Positions 1 to 7,967 of a stretch of 64,000 nucleotides of DNA are shown piece after piece; position 1 is the stretch's first letter, and each line of letters starts with the position of its first letter. Under the pieces are notes generated by a model, which had not been told where the DNA came from, did no database searches, and was given only the letters and a program-made list of their open reading frames with translations. The translations under genes were made by a program, and so were the position numbers. This DNA comes from Clostridium porci (GTDB lineage Bacteria > Bacillota > Clostridia > Lachnospirales > Lachnospiraceae). The stretch spans positions 237,641-301,640 of the forward strand of contig NZ_VUMD01000003.1 in assembly GCF_009696375.1 (NCBI RefSeq), read 5' to 3'.

Positions 1-53
1 AAAGCCAGAATTGCATAAAAAGAAATACATATCCCAAAACTATCTTTCTTCAT
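1..53 (-). CDS. N-terminus of an unidentified protein, cut by the window edge
   Basis: An ATG at 51-53 (minus strand) is preceded by a strong AGGAGG site seven to eight bases away and opens a frame to the window edge. The 17 visible residues start with Met-Lys-Lys and then turn hydrophobic, as in a signal peptide or first membrane segment. Too little is visible to name a family. Confidence 0.45.
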   Translation of the reverse strand, partial: MKKDSFGICISFYAILA

Positions 54-139
54 CAAAAGACCTCCTCATATGAATGTTATAATTTAATATAGCATAGATT
101 CCTCCCCCTGCCTAGTATAATAATAAGTTTATTTAAAAT

Positions 140-322
140 AATATCAAGTCCTGCCCCTACAGAAAAGCTCTTTTGGATTGGTGGAACTTACATCAATCGA
201 ATTCACCAATGATAATTGAATTAGATACTGTAGAAGCAATTCTTAATACTGTTGCTATGGGCGGTGGAGTATCATTATGTAGTGTTAGCTCATATTGTGA
301 TCCCTGCGTTACCTTTGTCTGA
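140..322 (+). pseudogene. LysR-type regulator fragment (effector-domain piece)
   Basis: An open stretch translates to a piece ending in IELDTVEAILNTVAMGGGVS, which matches the part of LysR substrate-binding domains where an 'xELxxxEAIxxxVxxGxGVxxxP' motif leads into the effector cleft. No start codon, helix-turn-helix or remaining domain is present, so this is a relic. The rest of the gene is not in the flanking sequence. Family assignment rests on this one motif. Confidence 0.4.
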
Positions 323-668
323 TTATCAACAAATTTAGCAATACTTTACTTCTTCTTGATTATCTATCACAGAAAAAAAGTCCTGTCAAGAGCTTGCCAC
401 CATAGGTGGTGCTTGCACTCTTTACTGGGCTTTTTGTTTGCTGTATCTACCATAGTGTGTCTATCATAATTGGAAGCATTATCATAGCATATTCCATTCA
501 CGAGGCATCTATTACATCAATATCCTACATTCATTAGAAAAAGGCAATTTCTTAATCATGAAGAAGTACGTTGGCTCTAAGAGATTTTAAGAAACCAAGA
601 ATAGGAGGCTTTTGTATCCAAGTTTACATAACTTTGAATTTGAGCAAATCAGATTTAGAGCAAAAGTC
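323..668. other. Degraded intergenic DNA, no intact gene
   Basis: Positions 406-537 (+) encode a hydrophobic 43-residue stretch that could be one or two transmembrane helices of a lost transporter. Positions 555-640 hold a short coding-like stretch interrupted by stops. I could not identify either one. The region looks like eroded coding DNA. Confidence 0.3.
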
Positions 669-1235
669 CTATACGCGCCTTACGCCCATTTCAGAAATAA
701 CAGCATCCATCACTGCATCATGCGCCTCCGCCGGAATATCCTCCCTCATGCTCCTAACCCGGCAAAGGACTGCTTTAAAAGCCCTTGTTCTTGCCAAATA
801 TCTGTCATAATACCCTCCCCCATATCCAAGCCGCTTCCCTGACAGGCTGCACGTAAGGCAAGGAACAAGTACCAGCTCAAGATCCTCAGGAAAAAGCACA
901 GCCGCCGTCTCTTCTGGCTCCATAATACCATACCGCCCCAGCTTTAGACAGTTCAGCCCATCTATCTGACAGGCATCCATTATCCCCTTGCCTGTACATC
1001 TGGGAACACCCACGACTTTTCCCTTTTTCAGAGCATCCTTTATAACAGGAGCCGTGTCAATCTCCCTTGCCGTACCTACAAAGCAGAAAATCCGCTCTGC
1101 CCTCTGATACTCCGGCAAATCTGTAATACTCTTAAAAATCGCCCGGTCCGCCTCACGGCAGTAGGAAAGATCCAGCTGTGCTGCCTGCGCTTTTAACATT
1201 CTGCGCAGCTGCCGTTTCTGTTCTATAAAGCTCAT
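669..1235 (-). CDS. 5-formyltetrahydrofolate cyclo-ligase
   Basis: Cytoplasmic enzyme of one-carbon metabolism that converts 5-formyl-THF to 5,10-methenyl-THF using ATP. The C-terminal half carries the family signature GKRLGYGGGYYDRYLA (substrate and nucleotide loop), and the N-terminus has the basic helix typical of the family (KRQLRRMLKAQ). The 188-residue length is normal. The start at 1235 is chosen because GGAGGTGAG lies just upstream; a longer frame to 1316 would run into the preceding gene. It is the last gene of a minus-strand run with the ArsC/Spx-like gene and nth. Confidence 0.9.
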   Translation of the reverse strand: MSFIEQKRQLRRMLKAQAAQLDLSYCREADRAIFKSITDLPEYQRAERIFCFVGTAREIDTAPVIKDALKKGKVVGVPRCTGKGIMDACQIDGLNCLKLGRYGIMEPEETAAVLFPEDLELVLVPCLTCSLSGKRLGYGGGYYDRYLARTRAFKAVLCRVRSMREDIPAEAHDAVMDAVISEMGVRRV

Positions 1236-1251
1236 ACGCTCACCTCCGGCT

Positions 1252-1593
1252 TCATTCCCAAGCTTTCCACACCTCCGGCTGATAGCCAACTGTAGCCTGG
1301 GTTCCATTTCTGACAATGGGGGTCTTTAAAACCTGCTGGTTCTCCAGCACTTTTTCCTCCCTGTCCTCCTTGGCGATATACTCAAGCAGAGTCAGGGTAT
1401 CCTGATCCTTACAGCTCTGATCAAGCATCTCATCCAGTCCTCCCACCGCCTGCCTTACCCTTACAAACTCTCCCTTACTCATAGGCTTTTCATTCAGCCT
1501 GATCATCTGGAACTTGATGCCCCTTTCCTTAAAATACCGCTCTGCCTTTTTCGTATCATAGCATTTAGCTCTGCCAAATATCTGAATATTCAT
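1252..1593 (-). CDS. ArsC/Spx-family thioredoxin-fold protein
   Basis: 113-residue protein of the arsenate reductase (ArsC)/Spx family. It starts MNIQIFGRAKCYDTKKAERY: a beta strand, then a single Cys followed by DTKKAE, where ArsC has its catalytic Cys. A Pro-containing loop near the C-terminus (LKTPIVRNG) matches the cis-Pro loop. Spx itself needs CxxC, which is absent here (C-Y-D-T), so a reductase-like or unknown role is likelier. An alternative start at 1647 abuts the nth stop codon; 1593 gives the typical family N-terminus. No arsenic genes are nearby. Confidence 0.75.
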   Translation of the reverse strand: MNIQIFGRAKCYDTKKAERYFKERGIKFQMIRLNEKPMSKGEFVRVRQAVGGLDEMLDQSCKDQDTLTLLEYIAKEDREEKVLENQQVLKTPIVRNGTQATVGYQPEVWKAWE

Positions 1594-1647
1594 GTTTATA
1601 TCCAATCCTTTCGATTCTCTCAAAGCGCAAAATGCCTGCTGTATCAT

Positions 1648-2283
1648 TTAAATCCCCTTTTTCCTGCAAATATCATTGATGCAGCATTTATCACAAAAAG
1701 GCTTTGTCCTGGCTGTGCATATATCTCTTCCATGATATACCAGCCTGTGGCAAAAATCGCTGCCCTCCTCTGGAGGAACCAGCTTCCACAAGACCATTTC
1801 CACCTTTTTCGGCTCCTTTATGCCATCCACCAGGCCCATACGGTTCACCAGACGAATGCAGTGGGTATCCGTCACAATCGCAGGCTTCCCGAACACATCT
1901 CCCATAATCAGGTTGGCGCTCTTGCGGCCCACTCCCGGAAGCTCCAAGAGAGCCTCGAAATCCTCCGGCACCTTCCCCCCATATTTCTCCTTCAATATTT
2001 TCATACAGGCGCTGATATCCCTGGCCTTGCTGCGTCCCAGTCCGCAGGGTCTGACAATCTGTTCAATCTCCTCCACATCAGCGGCAGCCAAAGCGGCCAC
2101 ATCCGGATACCTGGCATACAAATCCTGGACCACTACATTCACTCTTGCATCTGTACACTGGGCTGCCAGCCGCACGCTTACTAGAAGCTTCCAGGCCTGA
2201 TTATAGTCCAATGTACATCCTGCGTCTGGGTACTCCTTCTTTAGACGCTTTATGATCGCAAGCGTCAATTCCTTCTTTGTCAT
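1648..2283 (-). CDS. nth: Endonuclease III (DNA glycosylase/AP lyase)
   Basis: Base-excision-repair glycosylase that removes oxidised pyrimidines and cleaves at the AP site. The helix-hairpin-helix ELPGVGRKSANLIMG holds the catalytic Lys (K121), and the catalytic Asp is D139 in VTDTHCIRLVNRMG. A C-terminal iron-sulfur loop has C189, C197, C200 and C206. The first spacing is seven residues instead of the six seen in the E. coli enzyme. Length (211 aa) is normal. AAGGAGAGACAT precedes the ATG. First gene of a minus-strand run of three. Confidence 0.93.
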   Translation of the reverse strand: MTKKELTLAIIKRLKKEYPDAGCTLDYNQAWKLLVSVRLAAQCTDARVNVVVQDLYARYPDVAALAAADVEEIEQIVRPCGLGRSKARDISACMKILKEKYGGKVPEDFEALLELPGVGRKSANLIMGDVFGKPAIVTDTHCIRLVNRMGLVDGIKEPKKVEMVLWKLVPPEEGSDFCHRLVYHGRDICTARTKPFCDKCCINDICRKKGI

Positions 2284-2462
2284 ATGTCTCTCCTTTGTAT
2301 ATGCCTCGCTCTATGCCTTCACTGACCGCCCCATGGACAGCTTCCCTTACAGCACGCCGGCTCTTTACAGGCTTGCTTTACGTTGCTCCAAAACTTCTCT
2401 CACCAGCTTTCCAGCAGCAGGGACACAGGCCGGCGCCTATTCCTATCATACGTTGATATGAG

Positions 2463-2494
2463 CAAAAAAGCAAGGCATATTATCTGCCCTGCTT
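2463..2494 (-). terminator. Rho-independent terminator
   Basis: Read on the minus strand, a nine-base-pair stem (AGCAGGGCA / TGCCTTGCT, one G-T pair) with a short AT loop is followed by a T run. It lies just after the stop codon of the gene ending at 2531 and closes the fucose/ABC operon. Confidence 0.75.
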
Positions 2495-2530
2495 TCTCAG
2501 TACAATCCGTTCATTCATGTTAGAATCCTT

Positions 2531-3343
2531 TTATCCGGCAGAAAAATCCAGAATACCCAGTCCATTTCCTAATGCTCCCCCATCCCTCAAATACTCCTTT
2601 GCCTTTTTCTGGAGGCTGGTTGCTTCCTGGTACAGCTCCAGGTCATCCTGTATTTTCCCATATATCCTCCATTCTGCTTCTCTCTCGGCAAAATCCACCT
2701 GGACGATCCGAAATAGCTTCTGAAAGCCCAGGATATTGCTTTCCTTTCCCAGCACCCTAGAAAGCTCAGGATACAGCAGCCATGAATGGCATATGTAAGG
2801 ATACTGCTTTCCCCAAAAACTGAAAGCCTGTTCACAGGAAGCTCTAACGGCTGCCAGCTCCAGCCTTTCTCCCTGGGGAATATGAACGTTAATCACAGTA
2901 TCGCCTTTTTTTATCTCCGTCCTGCCATATTTAAGAGCCCACTCTGATTCCATCCTTTCAAACTCCAGGCGTCCAAGCCGAAACAGCCTGCACTCGATAT
3001 GGCGAAAAAACCAGTCGTACTGATCAGTTCCATAGGCTCCGTATTCCCGAAAACAATTTTCACACCACAAGGTGAGATCATAAAAGGTATCCCAATAAAT
3101 CCGTTCCCCAATTCCATCCTCTTGATAGCGTTCATAGGTTTCACACCCCATACGGCTGAAGTAATACAGAAAACAGATTCTAAAATCCGGCTGTCTTAAC
3201 ACCGTAGTGTAAAATTTCTTTTTATCCCTCTGAAACAGAGCCTTTATCCGCTGATATGTGCGTTCCTCAATATGAAGCCGCCCCACCTGCCTTACAGCCT
3301 CCGGCATCATCCTTATTCCCTCGAAAAATCTATGCAGCTCCAA
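2531..3343 (-). CDS. Acyltransferase-like (GNAT-related) protein of unknown substrate
   Basis: 270-residue soluble protein. It resembles the clostridial two-domain 'acyltransferase domain-containing' proteins with GNAT-like N- and C-terminal parts. Supporting motifs are the central FFRHIECRLFRLGRLEFERM, the strand VINVHIPQGERL and the downstream CHSWLLYPELSRVL, which I recognise from that family. No signal peptide or membrane segment is visible. It follows the oxidoreductase gene with one base between them, so it belongs to the fucosidase operon and may modify a sugar-derived intermediate. The family call is from memory of these motifs; function is not established. Confidence 0.6.
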   Translation of the reverse strand: MELHRFFEGIRMMPEAVRQVGRLHIEERTYQRIKALFQRDKKKFYTTVLRQPDFRICFLYYFSRMGCETYERYQEDGIGERIYWDTFYDLTLWCENCFREYGAYGTDQYDWFFRHIECRLFRLGRLEFERMESEWALKYGRTEIKKGDTVINVHIPQGERLELAAVRASCEQAFSFWGKQYPYICHSWLLYPELSRVLGKESNILGFQKLFRIVQVDFAEREAEWRIYGKIQDDLELYQEATSLQKKAKEYLRDGGALGNGLGILDFSAG

Positions 3344-3344
3344 C

Positions 3345-4610
3345 TCATATTCTCCTTACATATTTTGGAAAATCAATAACCATTCCATCCAGTCTGGCCT
3401 CCTCTGCCGCCAGAGCCATCAGATGGCTTGCTACAGAAACCGCTGCTTCCGTTTTTCCCGGCATTCCTTCCCCTATCATCCTGACAAAATCTCTCATCAT
3501 ACTTGTATCACTGCCATTGTGCCCCTTTTCGGGGGTATGAAGACGGATTACCTCAGCTGCTCCGCTTACAAAATCCAGAATCTCAATGATACCTGCCCCC
3601 ATATCGCCCTTGATTTCTCCCTTTGTACCCATCAGACGAATCCGCCTTGCACATTGACTCGTAAATGCCGTCATTACAAAGGAGGCTGTCACCTGATTAT
3701 CAAATTCCAGATTCACTGCCTGGTGATCTACCACCGTATTATCGCAGTGAAAAACACATCTCCCATAAGGCCCTTTCCTCAACGCTTCCATGATATTTTT
3801 AGGACTTGCCTCCTGGGTCACTCCATAGACGAATCCATCCTCTTCTGCCTTTGGATGCTCAAGGTAGAATCTGGGTGCGTAAAAGGGGCATTCTTCCCTA
3901 TGGACACAGCCGTCCAGGCAATAGGCAGGCGCATGTTCCGGGGCATTTTCCTCTTTAAAATAGGACAGAGCTCCAAAGGAGCTAATCTTCACACAGCTAC
4001 TTTCTGCCAGCCATAGCAGGATATCCATATCATGGCAGCATTTCTGCAGGATCATTGGACTGGATTCTTCCGCCCTTCTCCAGTTGCCTCTGACAAAGCT
4101 GTGTGCATAATGCCAAAATCCAACCTCCTCCATATGCTGGATGCTTATAAGCCTTCCAATCCTTTTTTCTGAAAGAAGGGATTTTAATTTTACAAAGAAG
4201 GGGGAGTATCGAAGCACATGGCACACAGACAGGATACGGTCATATTTCTGTGCCATCTCTCCCATTTTTATAATTTCTTCCCTTTCTGGCGACATAGGCT
4301 TTTCACACAGGACATGATACCCCTTTTCCATTGCTTTTATCACGGGTTTAAAATGCATCCTATCCTGGGTGCAGATCATTGCGCAGTCTGCCAGCTTCTC
4401 CTGCTGAAACAGCTCCTCATCCCTTTGGAACTGTAAATGCTTTGGAATCCCATGCTTTTTCGCGAACATAAGCCGCCGTTTTTCATCTGGTTCAGCAACC
4501 GCAACCACCCGAAATTCTTCCGGGTGCTCCAATGCGTAATTAGAATATACATGTGCTCCCCTTAATCCTGCCCCCACAAGCGCCGCTGTTACCTGTTTCA
4601 TATTTTTCAT
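3345..4610 (-). CDS. Gfo/Idh/MocA-family NAD(P)-dependent oxidoreductase
   Basis: Cytoplasmic sugar or cyclitol dehydrogenase. The N-terminus has a Rossmann dinucleotide loop (ALVGAGLRGAHVYSNYA), and the family's CEKPMS motif follows near residue 100. A distinctive Cys-containing insert (CLDGCVHREECPFYAPRFYL) occurs in a subgroup of these enzymes. Starts at 4613, 4610 and 4601 all lie behind GGGAAAGGA; 4610 is a compromise. It is encoded between the fucosidase and the acyltransferase-like gene, so oxidation of a sugar released by the fucosidase is likely. The substrate cannot be read from sequence. Confidence 0.8.
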   Translation of the reverse strand: MKNMKQVTAALVGAGLRGAHVYSNYALEHPEEFRVVAVAEPDEKRRLMFAKKHGIPKHLQFQRDEELFQQEKLADCAMICTQDRMHFKPVIKAMEKGYHVLCEKPMSPEREEIIKMGEMAQKYDRILSVCHVLRYSPFFVKLKSLLSEKRIGRLISIQHMEEVGFWHYAHSFVRGNWRRAEESSPMILQKCCHDMDILLWLAESSCVKISSFGALSYFKEENAPEHAPAYCLDGCVHREECPFYAPRFYLEHPKAEEDGFVYGVTQEASPKNIMEALRKGPYGRCVFHCDNTVVDHQAVNLEFDNQVTASFVMTAFTSQCARRIRLMGTKGEIKGDMGAGIIEILDFVSGAAEVIRLHTPEKGHNGSDTSMMRDFVRMIGEGMPGKTEAAVSVASHLMALAAEEARLDGMVIDFPKYVRRI

Positions 4611-4699
4611 CATTCCTTTCCCTTCTATAGAGGCGCAAGCAGGTTGTGAAACTTGCTGCCCCCCTCCTTTTTCATGTCTACTTAGCGTCAGGCTGACAG

Positions 4700-6040
4700 T
4701 CAATGCCGCTGTCTCTCATATTTTTCCGTAAAGCCCTGCTTCAGGCAAATTTTCAGTACTGTATCCCTCTCATCCGGCAACGGATACGTAAATACAGGAT
4801 TGTCTCCCAAGGACACAAAGGCCACATCGGGATAAAGAGCTGTGTTCCACGCTTCTCCCCGGTTCACATTACTTCCATCTGCCAGATAGACTACGTCAGC
4901 CAGCCTGTCAGGCTTAATTCCATAGAGAGGCAGGGCTCCCAACGGCGTTTCATACACATGTGCGTATATTATATCTCCCCTTTGCGTATACCTCCCCCAT
5001 TCTGGTTTAGGCAGTTCTGAGATTCCGCAGCCATAGATGCTTTCCTTATTTTTTTCCATCCATCCTCCAATCTCCTTTAAAATTCTTACGCTTTCCTCCG
5101 GTATATTCCCTCTGGCGTCTGGCCCTACGTTCAGAATCATATTTCCACCCTTGCTTACACATTCCACAAGCTTACGCACCAGCATCTGAGAGGATTTATA
5201 CTGATGGTCAAAATTACAATATCCCCAATGATTATTCATAGTGGTGCACAGCTCCCACGGAATAAGCTCTCCCGCTTCGTCGCACACTCCTTCCGGCGGG
5301 ATAAGCTGTTCTGGACTGGCAAAGTCCCCGCTGTAGACGAGAGGATTCACGGTAGCAATACTTCCGTGGCTGTCTCCTGCTCCCTCCAGGCGATTGTCAA
5401 TGATCACATCCGGCTGGTAGGCGCGTACCATCTGGATCAAGTCAGCCGCCCGCCACTTCTCACCTCTCATATCATCATAGGAAAAATCAAACCAAAGCAG
5501 ATCCAACTTCCCATAATTCGTCACCAGCTCCTTTACCTGCCCATGCATATACTCCAGATACCGATCAAAGTCAATCCGTTCATCCTTATGTGCTTCATTG
5601 TTGCGCATAGGATGCTGCCGATCCCCATATTTGGGGAAATCCGGATGATGCCAGTCAATAATGGAAAAATAAAGTCCTACACGTAAATTTTCTGCCCGGC
5701 AGGCCTCCACAAATTCCCGAACCAAATCTCGCCCTGCCTTTGTTTTAGTCGACTTGTAATCCGTCAGGACCGAATCAAACAGGCAGAAGCCATCGTGATG
5801 CTTTGCTGTCAGCACCGCATATTTCATACCTGCCTCCTTTGCCAGGCGAACCCATTTTTGGGGATTATAATCCACTGGATCAAACTGTTCAAAGAAAGGA
5901 CGGTATTCTTCTGCGGTCATTTCCCTTTCAGACATCACCCATTCCCCACATGCCGGTATGGAGTATAATCCCCAATGGATAAACATCCCAAATCTTGCAT
6001 CCATAAACCACTTTGTGCGCTCTCTGATTTCCTGATTCAT
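4700..6040 (-). CDS. Alpha-L-fucosidase, GH29
   Basis: Retaining glycoside hydrolase that releases L-fucose from glycans. Visible motifs are FIHWGLYSIP near residue 20, KHHDGFCLF near 80, and LDLLWFDFSYDD, whose Asp (about D185) is the expected GH29 nucleophile. There is no signal peptide, so it should act in the cytoplasm on oligosaccharides brought in by the upstream ABC importer. The ATG at 6040 has AAGGAGAG upstream; a TTG at 6094 overlapping the permease stop is an alternative. Length (446 aa) fits the family. Confidence 0.9.
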   Translation of the reverse strand: MNQEIRERTKWFMDARFGMFIHWGLYSIPACGEWVMSEREMTAEEYRPFFEQFDPVDYNPQKWVRLAKEAGMKYAVLTAKHHDGFCLFDSVLTDYKSTKTKAGRDLVREFVEACRAENLRVGLYFSIIDWHHPDFPKYGDRQHPMRNNEAHKDERIDFDRYLEYMHGQVKELVTNYGKLDLLWFDFSYDDMRGEKWRAADLIQMVRAYQPDVIIDNRLEGAGDSHGSIATVNPLVYSGDFASPEQLIPPEGVCDEAGELIPWELCTTMNNHWGYCNFDHQYKSSQMLVRKLVECVSKGGNMILNVGPDARGNIPEESVRILKEIGGWMEKNKESIYGCGISELPKPEWGRYTQRGDIIYAHVYETPLGALPLYGIKPDRLADVVYLADGSNVNRGEAWNTALYPDVAFVSLGDNPVFTYPLPDERDTVLKICLKQGFTEKYERQRH

Positions 6041-6090
6041 ATGCTCTCTCCTTACTGTTAGAATCTCTACAGGTGATTGTAAAGCTTTTT

Positions 6091-6948
6091 TCAACCCTTT
6101 ACAGCTCCACCGGACAATGCTTCAATAAAAAACCTACTGAAAATACAGTATAATATAATGGGCGGCAAAATGATGACAACCATGGCAGAAAACAGGCCGT
6201 TATAATTCGTCCGGAAGGAGGACGTAAACGTAGACAAAAGTCCTGGCACCGTCAATTTATTCCGATCAATTAAAACCAGCGACGCCCAATAATACTCGTT
6301 CCAGTTATTGAGAAACGCAAGTACTGCCGCTATCATGATTCCCGGCCGGGCAATGGGAAATATGACCCTTGCCCATGTCTGTACGTATCCACAGCCGTCA
6401 ATTCTTGCAGCCTCCTCCAGCTCTCTTGGAATATTATCATAATAATTTTTAATTAAAAAAAAGCTGACCGCAATTCCGCTGCAGGAGTAAATCAGAATCA
6501 AGGCAGCCCTTGTGTCATACAGCTTCATCGTATTAATCAGATTATATACAGGGTATGTAAGAGCAGTTGCCGGAATAAACATGGTAGAATACAAAAGGCC
6601 GCTGACCAGCCCCTTTCCTTTAAATTCCATTCTCCCAACTACATAAGCGGACATTGAAATCATCACAACACTAATGGCAACCGAAAGCCCCGCTATCAAT
6701 AAGCTGTTACCGAAGTAGCGAAGTACATGCAGATCACGGAAGGTCGACAGGTATCCCTCCAGATAAATAGAGTCCGGAAGCTGAAAGCCTGGTCTTGCCA
6801 GCGGGTCCTTCTTCAGGCTGGAAATCACCAGCCATACAAGGGGAAACAGTGATACGAAAAGGGCCCATATCAGGCAGATATAAGTGAAAATTCTGGTTCC
6901 CTTAGGCATAGTTTTTACGTTCTTTCCTTGTCTGTGTTTCAAAGTCAT
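6091..6948 (-). CDS. Carbohydrate ABC transporter permease (MalG type)
   Basis: 285-residue inner-membrane permease with about six hydrophobic segments, the first near residues 20-45. The cytoplasmic EAA loop is EEAARIDGCGYVQTWARVIF, which contacts the ATPase. The gene starts one base after the stop of the other permease, with GAGGGAGCG as its ribosome site. It works with the 6950-7900 permease and the 7968 binding protein. No ATPase gene is present here; a shared MsmK-like ATPase encoded elsewhere is usual for this class. Confidence 0.9.
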   Translation of the reverse strand: MTLKHRQGKNVKTMPKGTRIFTYICLIWALFVSLFPLVWLVISSLKKDPLARPGFQLPDSIYLEGYLSTFRDLHVLRYFGNSLLIAGLSVAISVVMISMSAYVVGRMEFKGKGLVSGLLYSTMFIPATALTYPVYNLINTMKLYDTRAALILIYSCSGIAVSFFLIKNYYDNIPRELEEAARIDGCGYVQTWARVIFPIARPGIMIAAVLAFLNNWNEYYWASLVLIDRNKLTVPGLLSTFTSSFRTNYNGLFSAMVVIILPPIILYCIFSRFFIEALSGGAVKG

Positions 6949-6949
6949 T

Positions 6950-7900
6950 TTACGCTCCCTCCCTTTCCTGTCCTGCCTTCTTTTTGAAGGAAATACGATA
7001 CAGCAGGTTTATTATCACAATGATAACCATTCCGGCCAAAATCTGAATCGTGGCAACCGCGTTGGCCCTGCCAAACTGAGTTCTTGGACTGGTAATGGCC
7101 AGTTCCCGGATTACATAGCTGATGCTGTAGGTTCCCGCCGCGCCTTTGGTCAGAAAATATACTTCATTATAGAGCAGGAAGCCTGACGTGGCAGCCAGTA
7201 TTGACACAGTCCGAAGGGTTTCCTTTATCATGGGAATCGTGATAAACCAGTCCTGCTTCAACCCGCCTGCGCCATCCAGCATAGCCGCTTCTTTTATTTC
7301 CCTGGGGACTGCCATAATATTTCCCAGAATCATCAGTGTGGTGGTTCCGGTAAAAAAGATATAGGAGGCAGTCATCGCCAGAAAGGCTGGCCCTTTCAGC
7401 AGAAGGATATTGTCGTTAAAGCCTTTGTTGAAAAGCCGGATAATCGGATTGACAATCCCATAGGATGGATTGTATAGCTGCAGAAAGATCACTCCCATTG
7501 CTGCTGTTGAGATCATATTTGGTATGATATAGACATTGCGGACAAATTTAATACCCTTTACTTTTCTGGATAAGGCCAATGCTATCAAGGCCGCGATTGG
7601 AATCTGTACCACCGCTCCCAAAATGGCCCAGATTACAGAATTTCTCAGAGCCTCCCAAAAATATGGATATTTGTTAAAAAGATACTCATAATTTTCCCAC
7701 AGCTTACTAAAGCCGAAAAACTCAGGACTAGTTATATTCGTATAGTCCCATTTGCAGAAAGAAGTTACAAACACCGTAAGGATCGGATAAAGATAGAACA
7801 CACAAAACGCCAGCAGCGTGGGCAATAGAAAGGCGATTATAAAGCCTGTTTTTCTCATGCTGATTTTACTCTTTTTTTTATATGTATGTTGCTTTTCCAT
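6950..7900 (-). CDS. Carbohydrate ABC transporter permease (MalF type)
   Basis: Integral membrane subunit with a short basic N-terminus followed by FIIAFLLPTLLAFCVFYLYP, the typical first helix of this family. The EAA loop reads EIKEAAMLDGAGGLKQDWFI. The start at 7900 is set by GGAGGTG seven bases upstream; a longer frame to 7975 overlaps the preceding hairpin. It pairs with the MalG-type subunit immediately downstream. A hairpin between this gene and the binding-protein gene probably lowers permease expression relative to the binding protein. Confidence 0.88.
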   Translation of the reverse strand: MEKQHTYKKKSKISMRKTGFIIAFLLPTLLAFCVFYLYPILTVFVTSFCKWDYTNITSPEFFGFSKLWENYEYLFNKYPYFWEALRNSVIWAILGAVVQIPIAALIALALSRKVKGIKFVRNVYIIPNMISTAAMGVIFLQLYNPSYGIVNPIIRLFNKGFNDNILLLKGPAFLAMTASYIFFTGTTTLMILGNIMAVPREIKEAAMLDGAGGLKQDWFITIPMIKETLRTVSILAATSGFLLYNEVYFLTKGAAGTYSISYVIRELAITSPRTQFGRANAVATIQILAGMVIIVIINLLYRISFKKKAGQEREGA

Positions 7901-7915
7901 AGTATACACCTCCAT

Positions 7916-7945
7916 AAAAACAGGGAAGGGATCACCCCTTCCCTG
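7916..7945 (-). terminator. Intra-operon hairpin with T tract (partial terminator)
   Basis: A perfect ten-base-pair stem (CAGGGAAGGG / CCCTTCCCTG) with a five-base loop is followed on the minus strand by TTTTT. It lies after the binding-protein stop codon (7968) and just before the permease ribosome site. This placement is the usual way to make binding protein in excess over membrane subunits, by partial termination or by protecting the upstream mRNA 3' end. Confidence 0.75.
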
Positions 7946-7967
7946 ACTTACCGCTTCTAAACTATCA

